A DNA stretch of 34,177 nt from Oligoflexia bacterium (GCA_903895855.1 CAITVN010000100.1:1-34177); one strand, 5' to 3'. Shown: positions 9,081 through 17,254, counted from the stretch's first letter. Made by a program: numbers and translations. The notes: generated from the sequence alone by a model not told the origin.

Positions 9081-9418
9081 ATGAAACTGCTTGTGCTTAT
9101 TTCTGTAGCGCTATTTTTATCTGCCACCGGGGACCAGCCACAAGGGCAGCGTTAATTATCGTTGGAATTCGGCTAATCCAAATGGATTTCACCTCAGCTA
9201 TTTTTATAAACAAAGTATATTAACTATCACCAATAAGAGCGTGGTCTTCAACTTGAACCCTACCGTTGGAACTTCAACTCTGCGACTTGCCGTCGATCGA
9301 TTTGACAGGTGTGCCAGCCATTTTCAGCCACACTCGAACGCGATCACGCCCCTCCGCTCCTAATGATTTGAATTTCTTGATGAATAGGTACTTAAGCGAG
9401 TGCGACCCGCTGGTTTAA
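9081..9418 (+). pseudogene. Small exported-protein gene broken by two apparent frameshifts
   Basis: ATG 9081 begins a clear signal peptide (MKLLVLISVALFLSATG), but that frame ends at a TAA after 24 codons. From about 9135 the +1 frame encodes a convincing mature protein (HKGSVNYRWNSANPNGFHLS onwards, ending near SHFQPHSNAITP). It in turn stops at 9361-9363, while the next +1 frame continues as APNDLNFLMNRYLSECDPLV to TAA 9416-9418. Removing one base from GGGG (9129-9132) and one from CCCC (9349-9352) restores a single protein of about 110 residues with two cysteines. The metalloprotease follows 21 bases later on the same strand, so the pair may have been co-transcribed. It is either a true pseudogene or carries two homopolymer sequence errors. 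No family is recognised. The rest of the gap between the hybrid kinase and the protease holds only promoter-like sequence. Confidence 0.6.
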
Positions 9419-9439
9419 CACTTGCAAACTCGAACCTCG

Positions 9440-12400
9440 ATGATTCACTTACTCACCTACCTACGACACTTGGTCATGCTCAGTTTGGCAGTAACTGCCG
9501 CATTGGCCACCGACGCCCAAGCACTCAATACCTTCGATGATTCAGATCACGATGGCCTATCTGACCAGTGGGAGGCCACCGACGGCCAAAAATACGGGGC
9601 AAAAATCGGCCGCAAAGATGTCTTTTTTCAGCTCGATTGGACTTATTGCATTCAAGGCAATAATTCAAAAAACGAAGACAAATTAACCCATTCTTTCAAT
9701 TCTCAAAACATACCCCGATTCAAAACCGAGAATGTACGAAAAGTCATCAAAGCCTTTCGAGACGAACTAGGGCCTAATGAGTCGTGGTGCGCTCACATTG
9801 ATAACGGTGAAGCGCTTTGGGGTTGCGACGACTTGAGCCCGAACGGCTCAAATCTCTACCTAAACCCCAATTCTCAGGCGCTGGCCAAAGCGCGCGCTGT
9901 GGGGCCTGTTAACTACTCGGGTGAACTCAGATTTGACGATCAATTTATTTTTGATTTCTATTTTCGACCTGAGCGAGCCAAAGTGTTTCATTACGGCTTA
10001 GTCGGCTGTGACCCGGGCGGTATTTCGGCCAAAGATGACCTGGTTGTGAACTTTAGCAATCAATCGTATACGATGATGCACGAATTTGGGCACCGGTTTC
10101 ACTTGGGCCATGGTGGCGACGACAACATTAATTACAAATCGAATTACCCTTCGATCATGAATTATTCACTCGTGACAAAATACCAAAAACCATTTTCTAT
10201 CGAAAAACTAGGTGACCTCGACGAGTTTCATGTCTGTGAAAAAAATGGGCTTGGAATCAAACTCGGCGGCAAGGCGATAGATGTCTACGATCTCGGAAAA
10301 CTCTACCACATTCCAGAAGAACTCTATTGGTTACATGAAGGCGGAATGCCTTTTCGATCGATTCGTGAAGACGGCGCCATCGACTGGAATGGTGACGGTA
10401 TATTTTCTGAATGCGCTCAAACAGCCAATGACTACCAAGAAGCGAATGTCGAGCTCGACTTTGGAGATCTCTCACTAGCGCGCGACAAGAATATCGTGGT
10501 TGATATCACCAAAGCGCCGCAACTTTTCGAAGTCAATGGTCGGCTGGGGGTGGCCTACTTTGACCAAAACCAGACGCTAAGACTAACCTATGGCCCCAAC
10601 TCAACTGAACTCGGCGCCTTGAAAAAAACTCTCGAAACGCAACTCGAAGAACAAAACGCTTCGCTTTTTTCAACCGATAGCGTGCCGATAAATTTGAGTG
10701 CGTCGCTCGGAAAAATAATTTCGACCCCTTCGATCGTTTCGCTTTCTGGCAGTACTCTCAGGGCAAAATACGGAGACCTACTCTTAATCGCCTACACCGA
10801 AAGTGGGCATCTCTTACGGCTCTCGATTTTTGTCGACTCTGATCAAAATACGCTCAAGATCAAAAGCGCCACTTCAACGGCCGGCTCACCTTCTCTCACC
10901 CAGGGGCACCCTCAATGCGATCTCGCAGCTGCTTACGATAGCTCAAAGAATCAGGTCACCGTGATCTCACGCTCTTGCGACACTGGCGAGCTCTCGCAAG
11001 TACTCTCACTCAGTGCCACAGGTGCAGATACGTCACTATACCCCCTTGGGCTCACCTCTGAAATCAGACCCGCACTGGTTTATGACGAGTACGGTAACTC
11101 GACGATTTTTGCGACCGCCAGTCAGACCGAAAATAATCGAAATCAAAACTGCGCTTACTTCGAAACCAATATTCTCTACGTGGCGTCGCGACCAGCTGGT
11201 CAAACGTCGTATCAAAGCAAGTGGCTCGGGCTTGATACTAAAGAATGCATCATAACGGCGAATAGTGAAGTGGGCCATGACAACGGGCTCACCGCTGCCT
11301 ACGACTCGTCTTCAAAACGATCGCTAGCCGGAAAAATGATTCTTTTTTTTCGGGGCAAGGGCTACGGCAACGAGTACAATCTCTTCGCCTTACACTACGA
11401 TTTGGCTGGGCAACTCAGTGACCGCTTACACACCCTTTATTCAAAACTGCACAGTCCGATACTGGCGTGGCAACCGATCGAAGACAAGTATGGCCCAGGC
11501 ACGGGCGTGAGCACGCTCATGTATCAGGGCAAGGCGGTCATGCTCTACGCGATCGACGCTCGCTTTGCTCCGGGCCCAAGAAAAGCGTGGAATGGGTCGC
11601 TGGTTTTTAGTCCGTCGGCAGACGGCATCAATCGCAAGCTCATTCAATCACACAATGACTTAGTTACTTTGAACGAGTGGATACCAAAGACCATTCAGAA
11701 TCAGCCGTATCCCGATGTGTCGGTGAGGCAGGGTTTTGAAAACGACCAAGATGGCGATGGCACCCCCGATGCAGTTGACTCTTGCCCTCGCGATTACAAT
11801 CTACCCACATTAAAAAATGCTGACGGCCAGCCTCTCGGAGACTCTCAAGGTCTCACTTGTAAAAGCGAGCTTGAGAAAATGCCTCTACCGCTGCAGCAAC
11901 AACTCGATAGTGATGCCGATGGCATTATCGACAATAATGACGCTGACAAAGATGGCGACGGCATCTGTGACCGTGTAACAAAAAGTGGCAATTCGGTGCA
12001 GTGGCAAGCCATGGCCCCCTGGTGCGGCACTGACCCCGGTAAATTAGACAATTGCCTGGGTGTTGACTTTTCTGCTGGCCCAAATGCAACCAAGATTTAT
12101 GGATACAACCCAGACCAAAAAGACTCGAACAGTGACGGAATCGGCGATGCTTGCGACAAAGGCCTACATGTCAATCTCAAGGGCATCGTAAATTTTTCAA
12201 AGCCGCAAGCGCCGCTTTCAATGAACTTTAACGTTTGGGGATCAAAAAGCCTTTCAGCTCAAGAAATCTTTTACGACGAACCTACCACGGTAAAATTGAA
12301 GTACGGCTACTGCGTCTGCGAAAGCTTGAGCAGTTGCAAATCGTGCAATGTTTACCCACAAACCTACATCAATGCGATTGACTCGAGTGAAATCGAAGTG

Positions 12401-12676
12401 AAACTCTTTTCTCACGAATCGCGTTCAATTCAAGGGCCCGCTTGGAAATGGTTTGACAATGCTAACCTCGTTCAAAATCTAAAGGCAATCGCGCTGCAAA
12501 AGATTCCTTTCTTGTCGGGTTCAATTCAGATAGCCGGAAAAATACGATTGTATGGCCTTTATTTGGATCACCTAGATACCTACAATCCCAATTCAGCCTG
12601 GAGCACGGTCTGGAAGGTCGGATCAACCCAAGAAATCTTGCTACCTCAAACCAAACCGACCACCACACCACCGTGA
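9440..12676 (+). CDS. Exported metzincin-like zinc metalloprotease with thrombospondin type-3 repeats
   Basis: This protein of about 1,078 residues has a Sec signal peptide ending DAQA-LN. Just after it lies a calcium-loop repeat (DSDHDGLSDQWE). The peptidase core has HEFGHRFHLGHGG at about residue 214, with three His ligands and the catalytic Glu. A likely Met-turn, SIMNYS, follows about 25 residues later; this is a metzincin arrangement, except that the usual Gly at position 8 of HExxHxxGxxH is His. A long beta-rich middle follows. Then come several thrombospondin type-3-like Ca2+ repeats (DQDGDGTPDAVDSCP, DSDADGIIDNNDADKDGDG, DSNSDGIGDACD) and a C-terminal beta domain with four clustered cysteines. 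It is probably secreted or surface-bound and digests proteins. ATG 9440 is preferred over TTG 9422 because the signal peptide then starts normally, but neither has a good Shine-Dalgarno. Its 3' end overlaps the convergent kinase gene by 31 bases. Confidence 0.87.
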   Translation: MIHLLTYLRHLVMLSLAVTAALATDAQALNTFDDSDHDGLSDQWEATDGQKYGAKIGRKDVFFQLDWTYCIQGNNSKNEDKLTHSFNSQNIPRFKTENVRKVIKAFRDELGPNESWCAHIDNGEALWGCDDLSPNGSNLYLNPNSQALAKARAVGPVNYSGELRFDDQFIFDFYFRPERAKVFHYGLVGCDPGGISAKDDLVVNFSNQSYTMMHEFGHRFHLGHGGDDNINYKSNYPSIMNYSLVTKYQKPFSIEKLGDLDEFHVCEKNGLGIKLGGKAIDVYDLGKLYHIPEELYWLHEGGMPFRSIREDGAIDWNGDGIFSECAQTANDYQEANVELDFGDLSLARDKNIVVDITKAPQLFEVNGRLGVAYFDQNQTLRLTYGPNSTELGALKKTLETQLEEQNASLFSTDSVPINLSASLGKIISTPSIVSLSGSTLRAKYGDLLLIAYTESGHLLRLSIFVDSDQNTLKIKSATSTAGSPSLTQGHPQCDLAAAYDSSKNQVTVISRSCDTGELSQVLSLSATGADTSLYPLGLTSEIRPALVYDEYGNSTIFATASQTENNRNQNCAYFETNILYVASRPAGQTSYQSKWLGLDTKECIITANSEVGHDNGLTAAYDSSSKRSLAGKMILFFRGKGYGNEYNLFALHYDLAGQLSDRLHTLYSKLHSPILAWQPIEDKYGPGTGVSTLMYQGKAVMLYAIDARFAPGPRKAWNGSLVFSPSADGINRKLIQSHNDLVTLNEWIPKTIQNQPYPDVSVRQGFENDQDGDGTPDAVDSCPRDYNLPTLKNADGQPLGDSQGLTCKSELEKMPLPLQQQLDSDADGIIDNNDADKDGDGICDRVTKSGNSVQWQAMAPWCGTDPGKLDNCLGVDFSAGPNATKIYGYNPDQKDSNSDGIGDACDKGLHVNLKGIVNFSKPQAPLSMNFNVWGSKSLSAQEIFYDEPTTVKLKYGYCVCESLSSCKSCNVYPQTYINAIDSSEIEVKLFSHESRSIQGPAWKWFDNANLVQNLKAIALQKIPFLSGSIQIAGKIRLYGLYLDHLDTYNPNSAWSTVWKVGSTQEILLPQTKPTTTPP

Positions 12677-14043
12677 GGCGGGCCCTCGTAAGGTAACTCA
12701 ATCACGAAACGAGCTCCCTTACCCTCTTCGCTCGTTACCGTAATCGTGCCGCCATGTTTTTTGATGATTCCGTGTGAAATAGCGAGACCCAAGCCGGTGC
12801 CCTCGCCCACCCCCTTTGTCGTAAAAAAGGGATTAAATATTTTCTCTATATTTTCTTTTGAAATTCCGCTGCCATTGTCTTCTATGACAATTCTAAGATT
12901 TTGACTGTGATCTTCAGTGAGAATTTGAATGAAGCCCTTCTTGTGCGTAATTGCCTGGGCCGCATTCAAAATGAGATTCGCAAACACTTGACTGAGTTCA
13001 CCCGGCATGCACACGACCTCACGCTGCGACCTAAAATCAGTCTTGACCTCACACTTAAACTTCAGCTCATTTCTCAACAATAATAACACATTTTCTAACT
13101 CGTCATTCATCTTGACCTTCTTTACCCCGGGGTCATCGGGGCGAGCAAATCGTTTAAGCCCGGTAACAATCCCACAGATTCGCTCAAGGCCAAACTTAGA
13201 TTCTTCGATGAGTTGTTTGGTGTCTCCTAAAATAAACTCAATATCGTCTTTCTTTCTCAGTTCCGAAATTTTTACCATCTCAGTTTTTGCCTCTTCACGT
13301 TTACCGTCTGAAAGCAAATTGAGAAAATGGTCATACCCCACGAGAAGCGTCGACATGGCATCCATATAAGATCGCAAGACATCAGTATTACTGACCACGA
13401 ACGCCAAAGGATTATTGATTTCGTGAGCCACCCCGGCGGCCATGATACCCAGAGAAGCCATCTTCTCTGAGTGCACCAGTTGGGCCTGTTGATCGACCAG
13501 AGTTTTATTGGCGACCGCGAGCGAAACATTGGCCAGTTTCAAGTCTTCAATCAAACTTTTATAAGACTCGGCAATGTCTAAGCGCATGCGATCGATGTAT
13601 AAAAAAGCCGCGATCTCACCTTTCGAGGTTTTTAGTCGAATCGCAATATTACTCACATGCGAAAAGTGAACCTCGCCCGAAATGAATTTCGGAGTGATCA
13701 CTGTCATCTTTTCAAAAATGCGCGTCAGTTCACTCAGCCTTGCGCCCGCCACGATATTTAGCGTCTCAGTCAGTAGATCACACATTTGCTCACGTGAATT
13801 GTCTTGGCCAAAAAGGCTTTCAGCGTTTTCACGAGAAATGGCTACGATAAATTCGCCAGTAACAGTACCCACAAACGGTATCGAGGCAATGAACTCAGAC
13901 TTAATGTCTAAACCTTTGCGAACACTGCCAATACTGATGTCGGTCACCTCAACACCCGAAAGGTACTTCAAGACCTCGGCTAAGTTGGTGCCGTACTTTT
14001 TCGCTTGCGCCGCTAAGATCTCATCAAAATTGGCTGGATCCAC
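12646..14043 (-). CDS. Histidine kinase with N-terminal CheX/CheC-like phosphatase domain
   Basis: This is a soluble 465-residue kinase, the last gene of the minus-strand signalling operon. Residues about 20-155 resemble CheX/CheC. The segment TETLNIVAGARLSEL carries the E-x2-N signature (Glu93, Asn96) that CheX-family proteins use to dephosphorylate CheY-P. A coiled helix (about 160-195) leads to the HisKA H-box AGVAHEINNPLAF (His about 207). The HATPase domain has ILNAAQAI, DNGSGIS, FFTT and GTGLGLAIS. So one chain may both phosphorylate and dephosphorylate a receiver, and a CheY-like protein is encoded 29 bases upstream. GGGAGGG precedes the ATG well. The kinase core closely resembles that of the divergent operon's kinase at 18316 (both have SEKMASLG...AAGVAHEINNPL), suggesting duplication. 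The CheX assignment rests on pattern and length. Confidence 0.88.
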   Translation of the reverse strand: MDPANFDEILAAQAKKYGTNLAEVLKYLSGVEVTDISIGSVRKGLDIKSEFIASIPFVGTVTGEFIVAISRENAESLFGQDNSREQMCDLLTETLNIVAGARLSELTRIFEKMTVITPKFISGEVHFSHVSNIAIRLKTSKGEIAAFLYIDRMRLDIAESYKSLIEDLKLANVSLAVANKTLVDQQAQLVHSEKMASLGIMAAGVAHEINNPLAFVVSNTDVLRSYMDAMSTLLVGYDHFLNLLSDGKREEAKTEMVKISELRKKDDIEFILGDTKQLIEESKFGLERICGIVTGLKRFARPDDPGVKKVKMNDELENVLLLLRNELKFKCEVKTDFRSQREVVCMPGELSQVFANLILNAAQAITHKKGFIQILTEDHSQNLRIVIEDNGSGISKENIEKIFNPFFTTKGVGEGTGLGLAISHGIIKKHGGTITVTSEEGKGARFVIELPYEGPPHGGVVVGLV

Positions 14044-14072
14044 AAAACCCTCCCAAAAAAATGGTTGTGCCC

Positions 14073-14450
14073 TTAAGTAGCGGGCTCGTTTATATACTTT
14101 GAAAGTTCTGCAACGAGAGCTTCTTTCGAACCAATGAGGGCTTTATCAATAAACCCTAAGGCACCTAGTTTTAGACATTCGGCTATGACTGGCCCATGGT
14201 TAATAGCCGAAAACATCACTACCCTCGCCTTCGGATTAAACTGCAGTATCTCATTTAGACACTCGCGACCATCTTTGTTAGGCATCGTCACATCAAGAAT
14301 AGTGATCGCGGGCGAGTGAAGTTTATAGAGCGCCACCCCTTCATCGCCGTCGCGCCCACAAGCGACCACTGTGCACCCCATGCCAGTGAGAACGCTCGAC
14401 AAAGACCGTTGTATGATGCTGCTATCATCAACAATCAGGGCTCGGGTCAT
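14073..14450 (-). CDS. Stand-alone CheY-like receiver
   Basis: A 125-residue single REC domain. It has the acidic pair VDDSS, phospho-acceptor Asp in ILDVTMPNKDG, a switch Ser in VMFSA and the conserved Lys in GFIDKAL. No output domain is present, so it signals by protein contact like CheY. Its ATG overlaps the stop codon of the coiled-coil gene (ATGA at 14450-14447), which implies translational coupling. The CheX-domain kinase follows 29 bases later, making that kinase its obvious phosphodonor and possible phosphatase. Confidence 0.93.
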   Translation of the reverse strand: MTRALIVDDSSIIQRSLSSVLTGMGCTVVACGRDGDEGVALYKLHSPAITILDVTMPNKDGRECLNEILQFNPKARVVMFSAINHGPVIAECLKLGALGFIDKALIGSKEALVAELSKYINEPAT

Positions 14451-14776
14451 AAGGTACCCGCTTTTTTGTCGGGCTTATCAGAGTTCGGCTTTTTTGTTTC
14501 TTCAGCATCGGCAATGTCACTCGCGTACTTCTCAAATACCGCCCGAACCTGAAACACTGGGTTTGTGTCAGTGTCTAAAGTCACCTCGTGGCTTCGCGTG
14601 AGCCACATCTTTTTGGTTTTCTCAATTTCAATCAGTAGTTTTGCATTCTGCTGAGAAAGTTGATCAATCTCGAGTAATTTAGGATCAACCGGTATGGCTT
14701 CACTTTCAAGCTTCTGTAGCTCTCGCCGAAGCGCCACGATCACTTCGCTGGCATTTTTTGACTCGTAAGCATTCAT
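14447..14776 (-). CDS. Small coiled-coil protein of the signalling operon
   Basis: This 109-residue protein has no recognised family. Residues about 8-70 contain heptad-like Leu/Ile/Glu/Lys patterns (VALRRELQKLESEAI, IDQLSQQNAKLLIEIEKTK), indicating a coiled coil. The C-terminus is a charged Lys/Asp/Pro tail. A longer frame would start at 14866, but ATG 14776 overlaps the stop of the upstream gene as ATGA and is the natural start. Its own stop overlaps the next ATG in the same way. Sandwiched between the STAS-like protein and the receiver, it may be an adaptor or scaffold; this is inference from position. Confidence 0.7.
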   Translation of the reverse strand: MNAYESKNASEVIVALRRELQKLESEAIPVDPKLLEIDQLSQQNAKLLIEIEKTKKMWLTRSHEVTLDTDTNPVFQVRAVFEKYASDIADAEETKKPNSDKPDKKAGTL

Positions 14777-15432
14777 GAAGTACCGACTTTCTTCTGCTCC
14801 GGCTCTTCGGGCAAAACCTTTGATTGAATCAACGACTTGATGATAATCTCTTTTATCTCTGACCAATGATTTGGCTCGCTGTTATCACTCTTCTTTTCTA
14901 GTCTAACTTGATTTCGCCTTCGCTGAGCCTGGCGCACCACTTCGTTAATCAAAAATGCGTGATATTTTTTCAAGCGCGCAGTTTCACGTCGCAACTTTAT
15001 CAATTCGCTATTGCGCTCAGGACCTGACAAAGGTGAGCTTGCTAGCCCTTGATTTCGTTCGTTCTGAGCCTTAATGTTTTCGATTTGAAGTTCGAGTTCC
15101 CACTTTTGTAGAACGAGCAGGGCCTCGCGACAGCCGTGCTTCACACACCCGTTAAGGGCATCAGGAATGTCTGAATAGGCACAAAGTTCAGTGGCCGGGC
15201 CCACTAAAATGAAATCGGGTGTTCGATTCATAAACAGGGGCTTAAAACGCATGAAGGTATCAAGGGTCCCTGTGGCAAGTGATGCGCGAGTCAGATCAAC
15301 AATCAAGTACTTTACTTTCAATCTTGTGAGCTTTTTAAATCCAATCACGAGTGTCGACAAACTCCGATCATCAATCTCACCAAAGACACTAAGAACCGAA
15401 ATTTCTCGAAACACCTCAAGTTTCAACTTCAT
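14773..15432 (-). CDS. STAS-like domain protein with coiled-coil C-terminus
   Basis: In this 219-residue protein, residues 1-110 follow the STAS / anti-sigma-antagonist pattern: an alternating beta-strand start (LEVFREISVLSVFGEIDDRS), a helix, then YLIVDLTRASLATGTLDTF where STAS proteins have their D-L-x-x-V-x-x-(D)SSG loop. The phosphorylatable Ser motif is not conserved (ATGT instead of SSG), so classical kinase control is doubtful. Residues about 115-219 are highly charged and helical with Lys/Arg/Glu heptads. It starts at an ATGA overlap with the HDOD-like gene and ends at an ATGA overlap with the coiled-coil gene. It probably acts as a protein-protein switch in the same pathway. The STAS call is moderate, based on length and pattern. 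Confidence 0.65.
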   Translation of the reverse strand: MKLKLEVFREISVLSVFGEIDDRSLSTLVIGFKKLTRLKVKYLIVDLTRASLATGTLDTFMRFKPLFMNRTPDFILVGPATELCAYSDIPDALNGCVKHGCREALLVLQKWELELQIENIKAQNERNQGLASSPLSGPERNSELIKLRRETARLKKYHAFLINEVVRQAQRRRNQVRLEKKSDNSEPNHWSEIKEIIIKSLIQSKVLPEEPEQKKVGTS

Positions 15433-16589
15433 ACGCCCGCCTTTGGCTTCGCAGCAGCGGCCCCGGTCGCACTTGAAGTTGCGCCCCCGAATATGCTGGC
15501 AAACGGCACCAGTTGATCAAATTCTGCAAGCTCGGGGCAGAGACTCGAGGCGGGCACTGAGTCGGCTCGGTCTTTAAAGATCGCGGCGTTGCGCACGATA
15601 AAGAAAGAAAGAAAGACAAGAGCCGTTAAATGAAACTGATCTTCAAGCTCAACCGTATTGAGAATTTGAGACCTATTCAAATAGAGCAACGAATCGGCAA
15701 GCCTACTAAAAATGCCAAAGGCTTGGGTGCTCGCCACTCCGGCTGTGGAGTGATGAGATCTGAAAAGTCTGATTTCAGCTAAATCAATGAAAGTAGGCGG
15801 GGTCGCCAGCTTTTCAACTTGTTTGGTGAAGTCGATAAAACTTTGGTGGTGAATTGAAAAAACCGCTTGAGAGACCGCCTCTAAAAAAATGAGCGGTATC
15901 ACATCTTTTTCAAGGGCAAGTGTCTGTCGATGTTTTGCTAGCACCACTGCCACTTGCGCCACTTTGAGAGCAAGTTCAAAACGAGACGCCAAAAACTGCG
16001 CAGTCTTGACCTTACTAATTTCGGTATCTGATACTTCTATCTGATAAGCGACATAGTCAAAAAAGAGGCCTGAGGTGAAAGCGAGTTCTTGATTACGATT
16101 ACCGTCTTCAAACGCTGACCTTGCCAGATAGGCATAAGGCAATAGCTGAGAAAGTGGTTTAACGAACATCTCGGTTTTTGCATCAATTGCGATTGATTTC
16201 GCCGACACTTTATTTGAAAGCTGCGAAATAAAAAAATAGCTAGAAGCAGTGAGCAAGCCAAGCAGTCGCAAGCCGGTATCAAAATCAACTTGAGCCTCTG
16301 CATTGTTTGAGGCCCCCTTCTGCGCATTCACCCAGAGTAGAAAGCGCCGCTTAATTTCAGGGTTTGAATCGAAAGCCTGCAAGACCGCGCCGACCCGTAA
16401 GTGCGCGTGCTCTAATTCGGCAGAACTACCAAGCAAGGGGTCAATGTTAAGTGACACCAGATTCAGTGAAAGATCATCAGCCCACTGAGAAATGAATACC
16501 GAGAACTCATTCGTTAGCGAATCAGCCTGACTAGAATCAGTGAGTCCATTCTGAGAACTTGGCTTGGGGGGCGCTATAGGTCCAGACAC
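15429..16589 (-). CDS. HDOD-like helical protein, first gene of the minus-strand operon
   Basis: This 386-residue protein is almost entirely alpha-helical and Leu/Ala/Phe-rich. The stretch RRFLLWVNAQKG, followed by LRLLGLLTASSYFFISQLS and later ARSAFEDGNRNQELAFTSGLFFDYVAY, resembles the HDOD fold ('vNS...lG', then 'aF.aGLLHdiG'). The HD metal residues are absent, as is normal for HDOD, so it should be a non-enzymatic signalling scaffold. The C-terminus is an Ala/Lys low-complexity tail. The start is GTG 16589 with a strong GGAGGT about 9 bases upstream. The stop overlaps the ATG of the STAS-like gene. It is transcribed divergently from the receiver gene at 16777, so the 190 bases between hold both promoters. 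The HDOD call is tentative. Confidence 0.6.
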   Translation of the reverse strand: MSGPIAPPKPSSQNGLTDSSQADSLTNEFSVFISQWADDLSLNLVSLNIDPLLGSSAELEHAHLRVGAVLQAFDSNPEIKRRFLLWVNAQKGASNNAEAQVDFDTGLRLLGLLTASSYFFISQLSNKVSAKSIAIDAKTEMFVKPLSQLLPYAYLARSAFEDGNRNQELAFTSGLFFDYVAYQIEVSDTEISKVKTAQFLASRFELALKVAQVAVVLAKHRQTLALEKDVIPLIFLEAVSQAVFSIHHQSFIDFTKQVEKLATPPTFIDLAEIRLFRSHHSTAGVASTQAFGIFSRLADSLLYLNRSQILNTVELEDQFHLTALVFLSFFIVRNAAIFKDRADSVPASSLCPELAEFDQLVPFASIFGGATSSATGAAAAKPKAGV

Positions 16590-16776
16590 GGTTTCAGACC
16601 TCCATAATTAATTATCTAACACTTATTCACTATTTACAATCACCCCTAACCAGACCGAATAAGCCGACCGCTCGAGGTCATGCGAGACACAGGTTTTCAC
16701 TAAATCCATTGCGGTTGCCCGGCTCAGATGAGATAATTTCGGGTGCACCGGCGTGCACGAGAGTGAGAAAGCCAAA

Positions 16777-17166
16777 ATGAGCGTCAAATGCATACTTTTT
16801 GTTGATGATGAACCCCAAATCTTACAGTCGATTAAGCGATTATTCGCAAACCAGGGTTACGAGGTGCTGACTTGTGTCTCACCTTCGGAAGCGCTAGAGT
16901 TGCTTAAAAATAAACCAGTCAAAGTGATAGTCTCTGATTATCGCATGCCGGCGATGAACGGGGCAGAGTTCTTAAAAAAAGCGAGAGTCATAAGACCTGA
17001 GGCCGTGCGACTGGTCTTATCAGGGTATACCGATGCCCAGGGGGTCACTGAACTGATCGAAAAAGGCGAAATTTACAAATTTCTGATGAAGCCCTGGGAT
17101 AACGACGAGATTAAGACTGCGATACGAGAAGCGTTTGCCTATCAAGCAAGGCTGGCGACCTTTTAA
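16777..17166 (+). CDS. Stand-alone receiver of the RpfG-like type
   Basis: A 129-residue REC domain with FVDDEPQIL, phospho-acceptor Asp in IVSDYRMPAMNG, the switch residue in VLSGYTD, and the YKFLMKPWDNDE ending. That ending is typical of receivers that normally precede HD-GYP or HDOD output domains, but here the protein stops after the REC. GTG 16753 would add eight residues, but ATG 16777 fits the family start. It is the first gene of the plus-strand operon and is divergent from the HDOD-like gene. It may therefore act on that HDOD-like protein in trans (inference). Confidence 0.9.
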   Translation: MSVKCILFVDDEPQILQSIKRLFANQGYEVLTCVSPSEALELLKNKPVKVIVSDYRMPAMNGAEFLKKARVIRPEAVRLVLSGYTDAQGVTELIEKGEIYKFLMKPWDNDEIKTAIREAFAYQARLATF

Positions 17167-17184
17167 CCGTTGTCCTATCAAGGC

Positions 17185-17254
17185 CTGTCAGGTTTGACAG
17201 CTTTGTCATAATTATCACATTTGACAAGTTAGTCAGGTTTGCTCATGCTGACAG
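17185..17254. promoter_or_regulatory. Cluster of TGTCA/TGACA repeats, likely operator region
   Basis: Just upstream of the HTH-receiver gene lie several related repeats. CTGTCA-GGTT-TGACAG (17185-17200) is a perfect inverted repeat. TTGTCA (17203-17208) pairs with TGACAA (17222-17227) across 13 bases. The 10-mer GTCAGGTTTG occurs at 17187-17196 and again at 17232-17241, 45 bases apart. CTGACAG lies at 17248-17254. GGAGG at 17260-17264 serves the ATG at 17276. The spacing suggests a dimeric DNA-binding protein occupying several sites, most simply the downstream HTH-receiver controlling itself. Confidence 0.55.

Noticed and set aside
9081..9155. A genuine 24-residue exported peptide
   Set aside because: A signal peptide followed by only a few residues is unlikely; the +1 frame immediately continues with protein-like sequence.
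14777..14866. N-terminal extension of the coiled-coil protein
   Set aside because: It lies inside the STAS-like gene in another frame; the ATGA overlap at 14776 is a far better start.
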